Of a stretch of 12,989 bases of DNA, positions 1-7,190 are shown in pieces. This stretch comes from Dictyocoela muelleri (lineage: Eukaryota; Microsporidia), in assembly GCA_016256075.1 (NCBI GenBank), contig SDVU01000484.1, positions 1 to 12,989 of the forward strand, given 5' to 3'. Position 1 is the first letter of the stretch. Each line of letters opens with the position of its first letter. The position numbers and the translations under genes were made by a program. The notes beneath the pieces were generated by a model that worked only from the letters and a program-made list of their open reading frames with translations, was not told the origin of the DNA and ran no database searches.

Positions 1-78
1 ATAATGAAATGATGGGTCTATAATAATGAAATAATGGGTCTATAATAATGAAATGATGGGTCTATAATAATGAAATGG
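1..78. repeat. 22-bp tandem repeat, about 3.5 copies
   Basis: Three consecutive 22-bp units (1-22, 23-44, 45-66) followed by a 12-bp partial unit (67-78). The second unit differs from the others by a single base. The array runs off the left edge of the window, so its true length is unknown. No reading frame or known motif is recognised. The near identity of the units suggests recent expansion. Confidence 0.9.
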
Positions 79-625
79 ACTGTAAATATTAAATATTTAC
101 TCCATATTTTATAAAATCCATAGTAATAATAACGGCTATAATTGAAAAGTAAGTACTTTGGAATTTTTATCACATAATTATATTTTGATTTTTAAAGTAC
201 TTCTAAATTTACACTATTAAAAAATAATATTATTACTTATCATTTTCTTTTTAAACAAATTAACAAAAAAATTTAACAACGTAAATTAAAAATTTCACAA
301 TATTTCTAATTTGTCTGATTAAACATTTTAAAATGTTTTATTGGTCAAACTGTAAAGAAAGCCCGCAAATATTTTTTTGTAATAAAGACCTTAAATCTTG
401 TATAAATAAAAAACCAGAAGTAATTCAAGATATTTAATTTTTTATAAATAATTTTTTGAAAAAAATTGTTATTCCTAACTTTTATTAAATAATTTCGTGT
501 AATTTTGTAATTAAAACAACATGACATAAATAAATGTATTAATTATACTACAGAATTTATGACTAATACATTGCCAATAAATAAAATTAACAAGTATTTT
601 ATGTTCATTATAAATATAAACTTTA
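79..625. other. AT-rich stretch, no gene seen
   Basis: Very AT-rich sequence with long A and T runs. Short open frames here have the F/N/I/K/Y-rich composition expected of random AT-rich DNA, with no recognisable motif. I see no RNA gene, and no repeat beyond the tandem array at the left edge. Confidence 0.5.
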
Positions 626-793
626 TTTATCAATATTCTTCTCTTTTACAATTTGTAATTTCAATATTGATATTTGAGTTTTGTCGTTTTTTTGATGAAA
701 AATTTTGTCATTTTCCGGAAGAACGACTTTTTCGTTTATCGGGATCGGTTTATTAAAATATCCATAAACATATTGCGTTAGTTTAAAAAGCTG
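626..793 (-). pseudogene. coding-like open stretch, unrecognised, probably a remnant
   Basis: The minus strand is open for 56 codons between stops at 794-796 and 623-625, with no ATG near its upstream end. The middle reads like ordinary protein rather than AT noise, with a stretch rich in P, V, E, D and K (around NKPIPINEKVVLPENDKIF). It is in the same frame as the open stretch at 833-1168 but separated from it by several stops, so the two could be decayed parts of one gene. No family is recognised. Confidence 0.25.
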
Positions 794-810
794 TCACCTA
801 TCTTAGGTGA
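794..810. repeat. small perfect hairpin
   Basis: TCACCTA (794-800), a 3-nt loop (801-803) and TAGGTGA (804-810) form a perfect 7-bp stem. It sits between the two coding-like minus-strand stretches. It could be a trace of a foldback insertion or a transcript-end structure; nothing decides between these. Confidence 0.5.
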
Positions 811-832
811 TTTATAATTATGGATTTACAAT

Positions 833-1168
833 TTACTTCCAAACAATTTTAATTAATGAACACTTTTTGTACTTAACTTCGTTTCCATATCTATTCCTCC
901 TCTTCATCATTACCATCGGGCATACATCTTGCATCCCTAAATGCTTTTTTATCAAGTTTCTGTCACGTGTTCTGAGAGACAAATTTCTGTCTTTCGAGGA
1001 TTCTAGATTCATAAAATGTTTCAATCCATTTTTGACATTGATTAAATTTATATTTTCAATAGTCTTGACATTTTTGAAAGAAAATGCAGTCAACACAATA
1101 TCTTTAAATTCGTCTCCTAATAAAATAAAATATACTTTTCTTTTAAATTTATTTAACTTTTCAACTAT
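833..1168 (-). pseudogene. unrecognised minus-strand reading frame, likely degraded gene
   Basis: The frame is open for 111 codons ending at a TAA (833-835). Composition is protein-like (many K, D, N, R, M and few F/I runs), and local GC is higher than in the flanks. The first in-frame ATG would give only about 59 residues. Upstream of the open stretch an ATG at 1190-1192 is cut off by an in-frame TAG at 1169-1171, so the gene looks broken or the start is misjudged. The segment around GDEFKDIVLTAFSFKNVKTI recalls an OB-fold of the RPA/POT1 type, but only faintly. It lies immediately downstream, on the same strand, of a Merlin-type transposase remnant and could be cargo, a neighbouring host gene, or the tail of another element. 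The plus-strand frame across 807-1172 is F/I/L-rich and is taken as its shadow. Confidence 0.35.
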
Positions 1169-1182
1169 CTAAATTACATCTT

Positions 1183-1440
1183 TTAACACCATTTTATTGT
1201 TTTAATATTAAAATTCGTCCAGAAACTTCTAATATTGTTAGTATGTGTGCCATCAAGTGCTAAAAAAACCAAAAATGTTATTTATAAACTTATGTTTTAA
1301 ATTAATTTTTTGCATATTGATTTATAATATAATTTCATTATTGTGGCATTTGATAAATTATAAAATGGATTAAGTTGCTTATAATTAATATCTGCCATTA
1401 AAGAGTAAATGTAATGAAAATACGCCAAAATTTCTAATTT
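1183..1440 (-). pseudogene. Merlin / IS1595-type transposase remnant
   Basis: Two minus-strand pieces match the ends of the DDE transposase of Merlin (ISXO2/IS1595-like) DNA transposons. The upstream piece (1300-1428, 43 codons) reads as the N-terminal helical segment, with FHYIYSLMADINYKQ and LSNATIMKLYYKSI, like the family's 'L..iYlW...l..lS..Tv..w....r' block. The downstream piece (1186-1260) contains DGTHTNNIRSFWTNF, matching the family's 'G.HTN.IE.fW..lK' end, with Arg where the catalytic Glu is expected. A short HKFINN near 1277-1294, in another frame, recalls the 'h.yvNHs' that precedes that block. The catalytic core with the DD residues is missing, and the parts lie in more than one frame, so this is a dead copy. 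No terminal inverted repeats were identified. Merlin elements are known from microsporidia. Confidence 0.55.
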
Positions 1441-1563
1441 TTAAATTTTGCCTAAATTGACAAAACTTACGAGAACATCAGTATTTAGCATTGTAAATTT
1501 ATAATTTATTAAAAAAAAATGTGTAATCCATTTTAAACATCTTTTTGTGGCTGATAATATCTT

Positions 1564-1649
1564 AAGATTTATTAAATCATGTCATCACGATTTAAAAATA
1601 TTTTATAAGATTTATTAAATCATGTCACCACGATTTAAAAATATTTTAT
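1564..1649. repeat. 43-bp tandem duplication
   Basis: Two adjacent 43-bp units (1564-1606 and 1607-1649) differ by one base (GTCATCACG against GTCACCACG). Such near identity in a decayed region points to a recent local duplication. No function is evident. Confidence 0.92.
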
Positions 1650-1701
1650 CCATTAATTTTAAATTAATATGGGTCATTAATTAAATTTTGAAAAATTGCT
1701 T

Positions 1702-1747
1702 TTGTTTAGAAAGATGCCTACCTCATGGTAGGCATCTTTCTAAACAA
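1702..1747. repeat. perfect 21-bp-stem hairpin
   Basis: The arm 1702-1722 is the exact reverse complement of 1727-1747, with a 4-nt loop (TCAT, 1723-1726). The arms contain AGAAAGATGCCTACC and are less AT-rich than the surroundings. It lies about 50 bp upstream of a tRNA-like SINE head. A transcript would form a stable hairpin of pre-miRNA size, but it could equally be a minimal foldback element. No flanking target duplication was seen. Confidence 0.93.
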
Positions 1748-1797
1748 GCCCCAAAATGCCTTTCAAATAGATTATTTTTTTGGAACAAATGTATTGG

Positions 1798-1856
1798 GCC
1801 AGATAGCTCAGTTGTTAACACTCTTTGATTTGATTAACTCTAGTTGATAACCATTT
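1798..1856 (+). mobile_element. tRNA-like SINE head fragment
   Basis: The first 30 or so bases match the start of the element at 6739 almost base for base (GCCAGATAGCTCAG, then TTGTTAACACTCTTT here against TGGTTAACACTCTTG there). The internal A box is retained with one mismatch. The following sequence is only loosely alignable and lacks a clear B box. It is followed by about 260 bp unrelated to the element body, so it is read as a truncated or diverged copy lying just upstream of a longer copy. Confidence 0.5.
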
Positions 1857-2120
1857 CTAAAATATGATGTAAATATTTTTATTGCGTTACCATTCAAACC
1901 CCTATTAATACTACCATGTATTCATCGGCATACATCGTCTTTTACCTCGACGCCGTTTGTATGGATGAGCTATTTGTTTTTTGGTTGCGTTTTTCATAAT
2001 TTTTTATTTTTTATAACCCCTTTTTTACTTTATTCGAAACACTTACTTGATAGTAAAAATAGAATTATAGGTTAATTTTAATACATGGATATAATAGGGA
2101 TTGGTTGTTGTTATACTGTT
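1857..2120. other. intergenic stretch with a small GC-richer coding-like patch
   Basis: Mostly AT-rich and unassigned. Around 1917-1998 a 27-codon plus-strand frame starting at ATG 1917 uses many C- and G-ending codons, unlike its flanks (it includes AYIVFYLDAVCMDELFVFW). The same patch has inverted hexamers CATACA/TGTATG. It may be a scrap of a transposase or host gene; no family is assigned. Confidence 0.3.
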
Positions 2121-2560
2121 GCTACAGTATATGACACTCTTGAATGTAAAATTTGAGTATAGAGGTTCTAATCTTTTAAAGCCACTTGAATAAATAATTA
2201 GAGAGACATTAACTAGGCAAAAACTATAGAACTATAGTATTAATGTACAGTTGCTCTATTCTAGTATAGCTTATTAAAATATACTCAAATCTTTTATAGT
2301 GAAGCAGAAGGGGCTCTATTAGGTGTGGAGATGAGTGCGGCGACGCATCTCGGCAAAAAGTAGTGAAAAATAAAAATTCATGAAAAGCCACTATTACCTG
2401 TATCCTGCTGAGTCATTGATAAAACGAAGATCGCGTATACAACTGGGCTACTAGGTAGCTTAGAAGTGACGTTAACTTGAACACCAGATCCAAAGTTCTA
2501 AAGGCTATGATAGAAAATAACTCACCGGGCTTAAAATTATGGATATTATCAGTATTTAAT
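2121..2560 (+). mobile_element. tRNA-headed SINE-like repeat, copy 1 (diverged head)
   Basis: Collinear with 6739-7190 over its whole length. The central block (2300-2470) is roughly 85-90 percent identical by eye and the ends are lower. The tRNA-like head is decayed: CACTCTTGAATG and the spacing are kept, while the A box and the B box (GAGGTTCTAATC) are degraded. The body keeps two nested pairings present in the other copy: CTCGGCA (2349-2355) with TGCTGAG (2406-2412), and TAGTG (2361-2365) with CACTA (2389-2393). No open reading frame spans it, and the end is placed where similarity to the other copy stops. A SINE is the best reading. A structured non-coding RNA gene family with tRNA-like promoters is the alternative. 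Confidence 0.7.
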
Positions 2561-2700
2561 AAATACAATACTTTAAAGTCTTTGATTATTTTTCAAGAGA
2601 AATTTCAAAATCAAAATTCATAATTCAAATTTTAATTTAATATTATTATCTATCACTGAAATTCCATTTATTTGAGAAATTTTCATCATTCCAAAAATTT

Positions 2701-3247
2701 ATCAATTCAATTTATCATATAAATTTAATTTATCATTTAAATAAACTTATCAATTCAATTTAACTTATCAATTCAATTTAACTTATCAATTTAACTTATC
2801 AATTCAATTTATCAATTCAATTTAACTTATCAATTCAATTTAACTTATCAATTCAATTTAACTTATCAATTCAATTTAACTTATCAATTTAATTTAACTT
2901 ATCGATTCAATTAACTTATCAATTCAATTTAACTTATCAATTCAATTAACTTATCAATTTAATTTAACTTATCAATTTAATTTAACTTATCGATTTAATT
3001 TAACTTATCAATTTAATTTAACTTATCAATTCAATTAACTTATCAATTTAATTTAACTTATCAATTCAATTAACTTATCAATTTAATTTAACTTATCAAT
3101 TCAATTTAACTTATCAGTTTAATTTAATTTAACAATTCAATTAACTTAACATATCAATTTAACTTATCAATTCAATTTAACTTATCAATTTAAATAAACT
3201 TATCAATTTAAATAAACTTATCAATTCAATTTATCAATTTAATTTGA
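2701..3247. repeat. 18-bp AT-rich minisatellite upstream of MCM5
   Basis: About 25 imperfect units of AACTTATCAATTYAATTT (Y is C or T), some shortened to 17 bp or fused. The plus strand is almost devoid of G, so strand asymmetry is extreme. On the minus strand nearly every unit carries TGATAAG, which fits the WGATAR consensus of GATA-type factors. The array stops about 60 bp before the MCM5 start, and one further AACTTATC (3286-3293) lies 15 bp before the ATG. One frame of the 18-bp unit is open, but the 17-bp units break it, so it is not judged coding. Confidence 0.92.
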
Positions 3248-3302
3248 TACTTTTTTCATCACCTCTTCAAATCGATCTAAAATAAACTTATCATTTATAA
3301 CA

Positions 3303-3307
3303 CCCCC
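3303..3307 (+). promoter_or_regulatory. C-rich start-proximal motif of MCM5
   Basis: CCCCC directly abuts the ATG in otherwise C-poor, AT-rich sequence (TTTATAACACCCCCATGG). Several microsporidia have CCC- or GGG-like motifs within about 15 bp of start codons, linked to very short 5' leaders. Its presence supports the chosen start and the microsporidian reading. The role in transcription is inferred. The TTTATAA at 3294-3300 may add a TATA-like element. Confidence 0.6.
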
Positions 3308-5254
3308 ATGGATGCTTCAGAAATAAGATCAATCGATCTCATTACCAATGAAACACTTTTTAACTCTGAAAAAATAAAGAGCAGCTTTGAAAACTTCATA
3401 AAATCTTTCAGAATTGGTGAAAATTACATTTACAGACCAATTATGAACCAAAAAATCCGATTAAATCTCGAGCATCTCAGCTCATTTGATCAAAATCTTT
3501 ATGATGAATTTTTGAAAAGGCCTGAAAAGGTGTTAGAGATATTCCAAGACTATTGTGATCTTGAAATATTCAGTACAGGTGAGTTCCTAAGTTTGCGAGA
3601 AATGAATTGTTTTAACAAAATTGTACGTACACGTGGTATTATTGTTAGTTGTAGTGATGTTTATTCAAAACCTAAAGTTATTTGTGTGAGTTGTAGGAAT
3701 TGTATGGAAACAAGAATGGTTCAAGATACGATACCTCGTAGTTGTAAATCAGAATGTGGAATCGATCCCTTTATTACTATTCCTGAGAGGTGTATTTTGG
3801 TAGACAGTCAGTATGCGAAGATTCAGGAATGTTTTGAAGATATTCCGGTTGGTGAAATGCCAAGGCACTTTAGTGTGTTGCTTGAAAATAAAATGGTTAA
3901 TCGTGTTGTTCCAGGTACAAAAGTTGAGATAACGGGGATTTTGTTAGTCAAGAACGGAAAGAAAGGGAGTCAGCCATTCATTAAAGCAATAGGAATTGAG
4001 ACTGACGTAAAGAGAAATACATCGGCATTCACTGAAGAAGAAGAAGAAATGTTCAAAAAAATGTCTAAAGGAATTTACAAAAAGATTGCCAACAGCATTG
4101 CACCATCGATTCATGGTCATGAAGACATAAAGAAAACGATTGGGTGTATGTTATTTGGAGGAACTAGACGACGAAAAGGCAATATTTACAACCGAGGAGA
4201 CATTAATGTTCTACTCCTGGGTGATCCTGGTATGGCCAAAAGTCAGATTTTGAAATTTGTTGAAAAAGTTGCACCAGTTGCCGTCTATACAAGTGGGAAG
4301 GGAAGTTCAGCTGCGGGTCTAACAGCTTCAGTCATCAAAGACCATAATAATCAATTTTATTTAGAGGGAGGTGCTCTAGTGTTAGCCGACGGAGGTGTTT
4401 GTTGCATAGATGAGTTTGATAAAATGAATGATGTTGATCGCGTAGCCATTCACGAGGCAATGGAACAACAAACAATTTCAATAGCAAAGGCTGGAATTAC
4501 AACTGTTTTGAACACCCGAACTGCAATTTTAGCAGCAGCAAATCCAGTTTTTGGAAGGTATGATGATTACAGGAGTCCTTCAGAGAATATCGAATTTGGA
4601 ACAACAATTTTGTCTCGATTCGACTGCATTTTCATCATGAAGGACGAAGTAAATTTCGAGGATGACAAGCGAATAGCAACACACGTTTTAAACATCCATA
4701 AACAGAATGAAGATATCAAGAAAGGTGAAATTGAAATTCCTATTCTCAGGCGATACATTCAATTTGCAAAAAGAATAAATCCGTGCCTTGGAGAAGAGGC
4801 AAAAGAAAAACTTTCAAACTTTTACGTCAATACACGTGAGCTCATAAGACGACATGAATCGACATTGAATGAGAAAAGTCCAATACCAATTACAGTCCGT
4901 CAACTTGAAGCCATAATCAGATTAAGCGAATCTTTAGCCAGAATGGAATTAAATCATGAAGTTTTACCAGCACATGTTGATGAGGCGATAAGATTGTTTA
5001 AAAAAAGCACAATGGAGGCCGTTAACTTGGGCTATTACCTCGAAGGCATGGTTAGATCAGACATTATTCAAAAAATAAGTGAAGTTTCTGATCAAATTTT
5101 TAAAATTTTACCTATCGGAACAGCTTGTAAGTTCAGTCGTCTGTTAGAATTAAAGTATGATCCAAATTTGATTGATAAAACAATTGGAATGCTGGTTAAA
5201 CAAGAAAAATTAATTTTGAAAGATAATGGTAGAGTTGTTGTCCGAGTTATTTAA
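3308..5254 (+). CDS. MCM5: DNA replication licensing factor MCM5
   Basis: Subunit of the nuclear MCM2-7 ring, the ATP-driven helicase loaded at origins in G1 and activated in S phase as part of CMG. The N-terminal domain (about 1-235) carries a zinc-binding set at C126, C129, C146 and C150, followed by the MCM5-typical 'DPF.TIPERC.LVDSQ..K.QE' and 'GEMPRH' blocks. The AAA+ core (about 255-545) has Walker A GDPGMAKS (305-312, Lys311), Walker B CCIDEFDKM (365-373), sensor 1 in AANPVFGRYDD (Asn412), and the arginine finger SRFD (436-439). FVEKVAPVAVYTSGKGSSAAGLTASV and the TVRQLE sensor-2 region place it in MCM5 rather than in another MCM. A winged-helix-like tail follows (about 585-648). At 648 residues it is shorter than yeast MCM5 (775), with trimmed termini and no large insertion, as expected of microsporidian proteins. 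It is a single exon. The first ATG of the frame is chosen because the frame is coherent from there and the C-rich motif abuts it. No fault is seen in any catalytic motif. Confidence 0.98.
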   Translation: MDASEIRSIDLITNETLFNSEKIKSSFENFIKSFRIGENYIYRPIMNQKIRLNLEHLSSFDQNLYDEFLKRPEKVLEIFQDYCDLEIFSTGEFLSLREMNCFNKIVRTRGIIVSCSDVYSKPKVICVSCRNCMETRMVQDTIPRSCKSECGIDPFITIPERCILVDSQYAKIQECFEDIPVGEMPRHFSVLLENKMVNRVVPGTKVEITGILLVKNGKKGSQPFIKAIGIETDVKRNTSAFTEEEEEMFKKMSKGIYKKIANSIAPSIHGHEDIKKTIGCMLFGGTRRRKGNIYNRGDINVLLLGDPGMAKSQILKFVEKVAPVAVYTSGKGSSAAGLTASVIKDHNNQFYLEGGALVLADGGVCCIDEFDKMNDVDRVAIHEAMEQQTISIAKAGITTVLNTRTAILAAANPVFGRYDDYRSPSENIEFGTTILSRFDCIFIMKDEVNFEDDKRIATHVLNIHKQNEDIKKGEIEIPILRRYIQFAKRINPCLGEEAKEKLSNFYVNTRELIRRHESTLNEKSPIPITVRQLEAIIRLSESLARMELNHEVLPAHVDEAIRLFKKSTMEAVNLGYYLEGMVRSDIIQKISEVSDQIFKILPIGTACKFSRLLELKYDPNLIDKTIGMLVKQEKLILKDNGRVVVRVI

Positions 5255-5544
5255 AATTTCAAGTTATTAATGATTTTGATTGAATTTAATTTTTAAGGTA
5301 TATTAATGTTTTCTAAATTAGGTTATTATTCATTTAAATTTTTTGATTAAATATTATTTATTTTAAATTTTTTATAAAAGAATTTGATTAACTATTTAGC
5401 TAATCATATTTTATTTGAAATCAGTTTAGCTGGTTTATTCAAATTTTAAAAAGAAAATTTTATTTCAATTTCATTATTTTTTGAATCTTAATTTGGTAAA
5501 AAATATTGTTACCAATTTTTTCTTCTGATTGATAAATTTAAGAA
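5255..5544. other. 3' flank of MCM5, nothing recognised
   Basis: AT-rich sequence after the stop codon. No canonical AATAAA was seen in the first 100 bp, and no gene or repeat is recognised. TTTAGCTAATC and TTTAGCTGGTTT recur about 30 bp apart, but too weakly to call. Confidence 0.4.
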
Positions 5545-5587
5545 CAAAATGATGATTGATGATGGTAATACCATCATCGTTATTTTG
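5545..5587. repeat. stem-loop downstream of MCM5
   Basis: GATGATGGTA (5558-5567) and TACCATCATC (5569-5578) form a perfect 10-bp palindrome with one central base. An outer pairing CAAAAT (5545-5550) with ATTTTG (5582-5587) extends it across small internal loops. It is about 300 bp past the MCM5 stop, too far to be its terminator with confidence. It may be a remnant of a small foldback element. Confidence 0.6.
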
Positions 5588-5913
5588 CTAAAAGCATAGG
5601 TAAAGAATATTAAAATAGTAATGTATAATAAACTTAAAGACATTATGTCGCGCAATATTTTAAAATATAATAAAAAAATGAGCATGATAGAATAAAACCT
5701 CTTTAATCATGCCACAACTAAACTTTATACACACACGACAGAATGATTCAAGATTAAAAAATTGATATGAATATTTTTTTTATTAATGAATCAATTTTTA
5801 AATTATTAACAAATACTTAATTTGGCATATGAGATAAACAAAAATAATTCCAAATTTAAATTTTTTATCTTACATGTCTGGATTTTATTTTTTCACTTTC
5901 ATAAACAGGCACT
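5588..5913. other. AT-rich stretch, no gene seen
   Basis: No coding-like frame. The only notable point is the GC-richer TGTCGCGCAATATT (5647-5660), which resembles, in reverse complement, the GC-rich motif near 12060-12080. It may be a fragment of the same dispersed repeat. Confidence 0.35.
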
Positions 5914-6173
5914 CCAACGGTTTAGGAACCAAAAAAAAACAGAAAAAAAAGTATAACTGCAAAACATCCTAAAACTTTCTTTCTGGGTATAAATCAGAAT
6001 ATTTTTTTGTGTTTAATTTTTTTTTCCGTTTTTGGTAGTTTTTTACTAGTATGAAATAAATATTTTTTTATATAAAATCTTTCTAGGATTTATAATTAGC
6101 AAAAGGATTTTATGTATATTTTTCGTTTTTAGACTTTTTATAAGGTCATTTTTTCAAGTCCCAACCCGTTAGA
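5914..6173. mobile_element. weak inverted-repeat element (MITE-like)
   Basis: CCAACGGTTTAGGAACCAAA (5914-5933 and a few bases beyond) aligns with the reverse complement of 6150-6173 (CTAACGGGTTGGGACTTGAA) at about 70 percent. Inside, an ATCCTA...CTTTC segment on the left has a diverged counterpart AATCCTAGAAAG on the minus strand of the right half. There is no coding capacity and no target duplication was found. The superfamily cannot be assigned. Confidence 0.35.
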
Positions 6174-6464
6174 TTACGTGACCCTATAGTCGATGTTTTC
6201 CCTTTATATTACATATTATTTGTACTGATTCATATTTGTAAATTTTTTAAAATTAAATAGCACATAAATTTTAATTCACTAAAAAATATTTATATTAATT
6301 TTTAAATTTTATTTTTAATCATTTCGTCAAGTGTGTATAACATTTAGTTGTTAACATGTTTACCGAGGTCGATACAGTGTCCATTTTTAAATTATTTTTT
6401 AACATCACCCGCGCTGGGTGCACAACATATTATTAATAACCAAACTTTTGGGTTTTAAAACAAC
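6174..6464. other. intergenic, one short GC-rich stem
   Basis: No gene seen. CACCC (6406-6410) and GGGTG (6416-6420) flank a GCGCT loop, forming a small GC-rich hairpin conspicuous in this AT-rich DNA. No function is proposed. Confidence 0.4.
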
Positions 6465-6616
6465 ATAGCCACCCCTACTTTTTAGAAAATCGCCACCTGT
6501 AAGAAGAAATTATATGATTCTTATTTTAAATAAGCGTAAATATCGATTTATCTTCAATTATGATAATAATATTTCCTCTTACAGATGGCGATTTTCTAAA
6601 TGTAGGGGTTGACTAT
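6465..6616. mobile_element. MITE with about 48-bp terminal inverted repeats
   Basis: The left end (6465-6513) matches the reverse complement of the right end (6568-6616) over about 47 bp with roughly half a dozen differences. The most conserved part is TTTAGAAAATCGCCA followed by CTGTAAGA. The interior is about 50 bp of AT-rich, partly palindromic sequence, so the whole element is nearly a foldback. TA dinucleotides at both ends are compatible with a Tc1/mariner-type TA target, but this is weak and the superfamily is not assigned. It lies about 120 bp upstream of the second SINE-like copy. Confidence 0.85.
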
Positions 6617-6738
6617 ATCTCTGTAGAATTAAAACTGATTTCTTAAATTTTTAAAAATATTAAGCATAAAAATCATAATGAAATTAAAAAAAATAAATAA
6701 ATAAGTGGAAACAATGTAAAGAGTAAGAATGATATAAA

Positions 6739-7190
6739 GCCAGATAGCTCAGTGGTTAACACTCTTGAATGAAAAATTTAAGTATCGTGGTTCGAATCCC
6801 GCTGACGTCACTCTTTAATAAATAATGAGGGAATGACATTAAGCGGTCAAAAACTATAGAAATATAGTATTAATATACAGTTGTTCCAGTGTGGTATAGC
6901 TGATTAATACTTGGTCTAATATGACTATGAAGCAGAAGGGGCTCTCCTAGGTGTGGGATGAGTGCGGTGACGCACTCGGCAAAAAGTAGTGATAAATAAA
7001 ATAAAATGAAAAAGCCACTAATTACCTTTATCCTGCCGAGTCATTGATAAAACGAATATCGCGTATACAGCTGGGCTTCTGGGTAGCTTAGGAAGTGAGG
7101 TACTATTGTAAACCCAGGAACCAAAGGTAATAGACTATGGTTGAAGACAACTCTCCGGGTTGGCAGCTATAGATGTTGTCAGTATGTAAT
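6739..7190 (+). mobile_element. tRNA-headed SINE-like repeat, copy 2 (best preserved)
   Basis: The first 70 bases are tRNA-like. The A box TAGCTCAGTGG (6745-6755) and B box GGTTCGAATCC (6789-6799) both match the RNA polymerase III consensus exactly, with tRNA-like spacing. A 6-bp anticodon-arm-like stem CTTGAA/TTTAAG encloses a 7-nt loop that lacks the expected T33. The acceptor and T stems do not close, so it is not a functional tRNA gene. The body of about 380 bp is unrelated to tRNA and is shared with the copy at 2121-2560. It can form a hairpin GAGTGCG-GTGA-CGCACTC (6960-6977) or, in competition, CTCGGCA (6975-6981) with TGCCGAG (7034-7040), enclosing TAGTG (6987-6991) with CACTA (7016-7020). 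No poly-A tail or clear target duplication was found. The reading as a Pol III-transcribed SINE is an inference from the head and the copy number. Confidence 0.75.

Noticed and set aside
345-527. 60-codon minus-strand frame
   Set aside because: Composition (F, Y, K, N, I) is typical of random AT-rich DNA, with no motif and no C-rich motif before the start.
559-756. 65-codon plus-strand frame
   Set aside because: I/F/Y-rich noise; the minus strand over part of it reads more like protein.
807-1172. 121-codon plus-strand frame
   Set aside because: F/I/L-rich and antisense to a minus-strand frame with more protein-like composition; no domain seen.
2701-3247. CRISPR array or repetitive protein gene
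   Set aside because: Units abut with no spacers, and the 17-bp variants break the only open frame.
4567-4758. 63-codon minus-strand frame inside MCM5
   Set aside because: Antisense shadow of a strongly conserved coding region.
6739-6810. Functional tRNA gene
   Set aside because: A and B boxes are perfect, but acceptor and T stems do not pair and the anticodon loop lacks T33, so it is read as a SINE head.
6955-7045. Hammerhead or HDV-like ribozyme in the SINE body
   Set aside because: GATGAG next to a stem recalls a hammerhead core, but the required GAAA and the cleavage-site arrangement are absent; no HDV double pseudoknot could be drawn.
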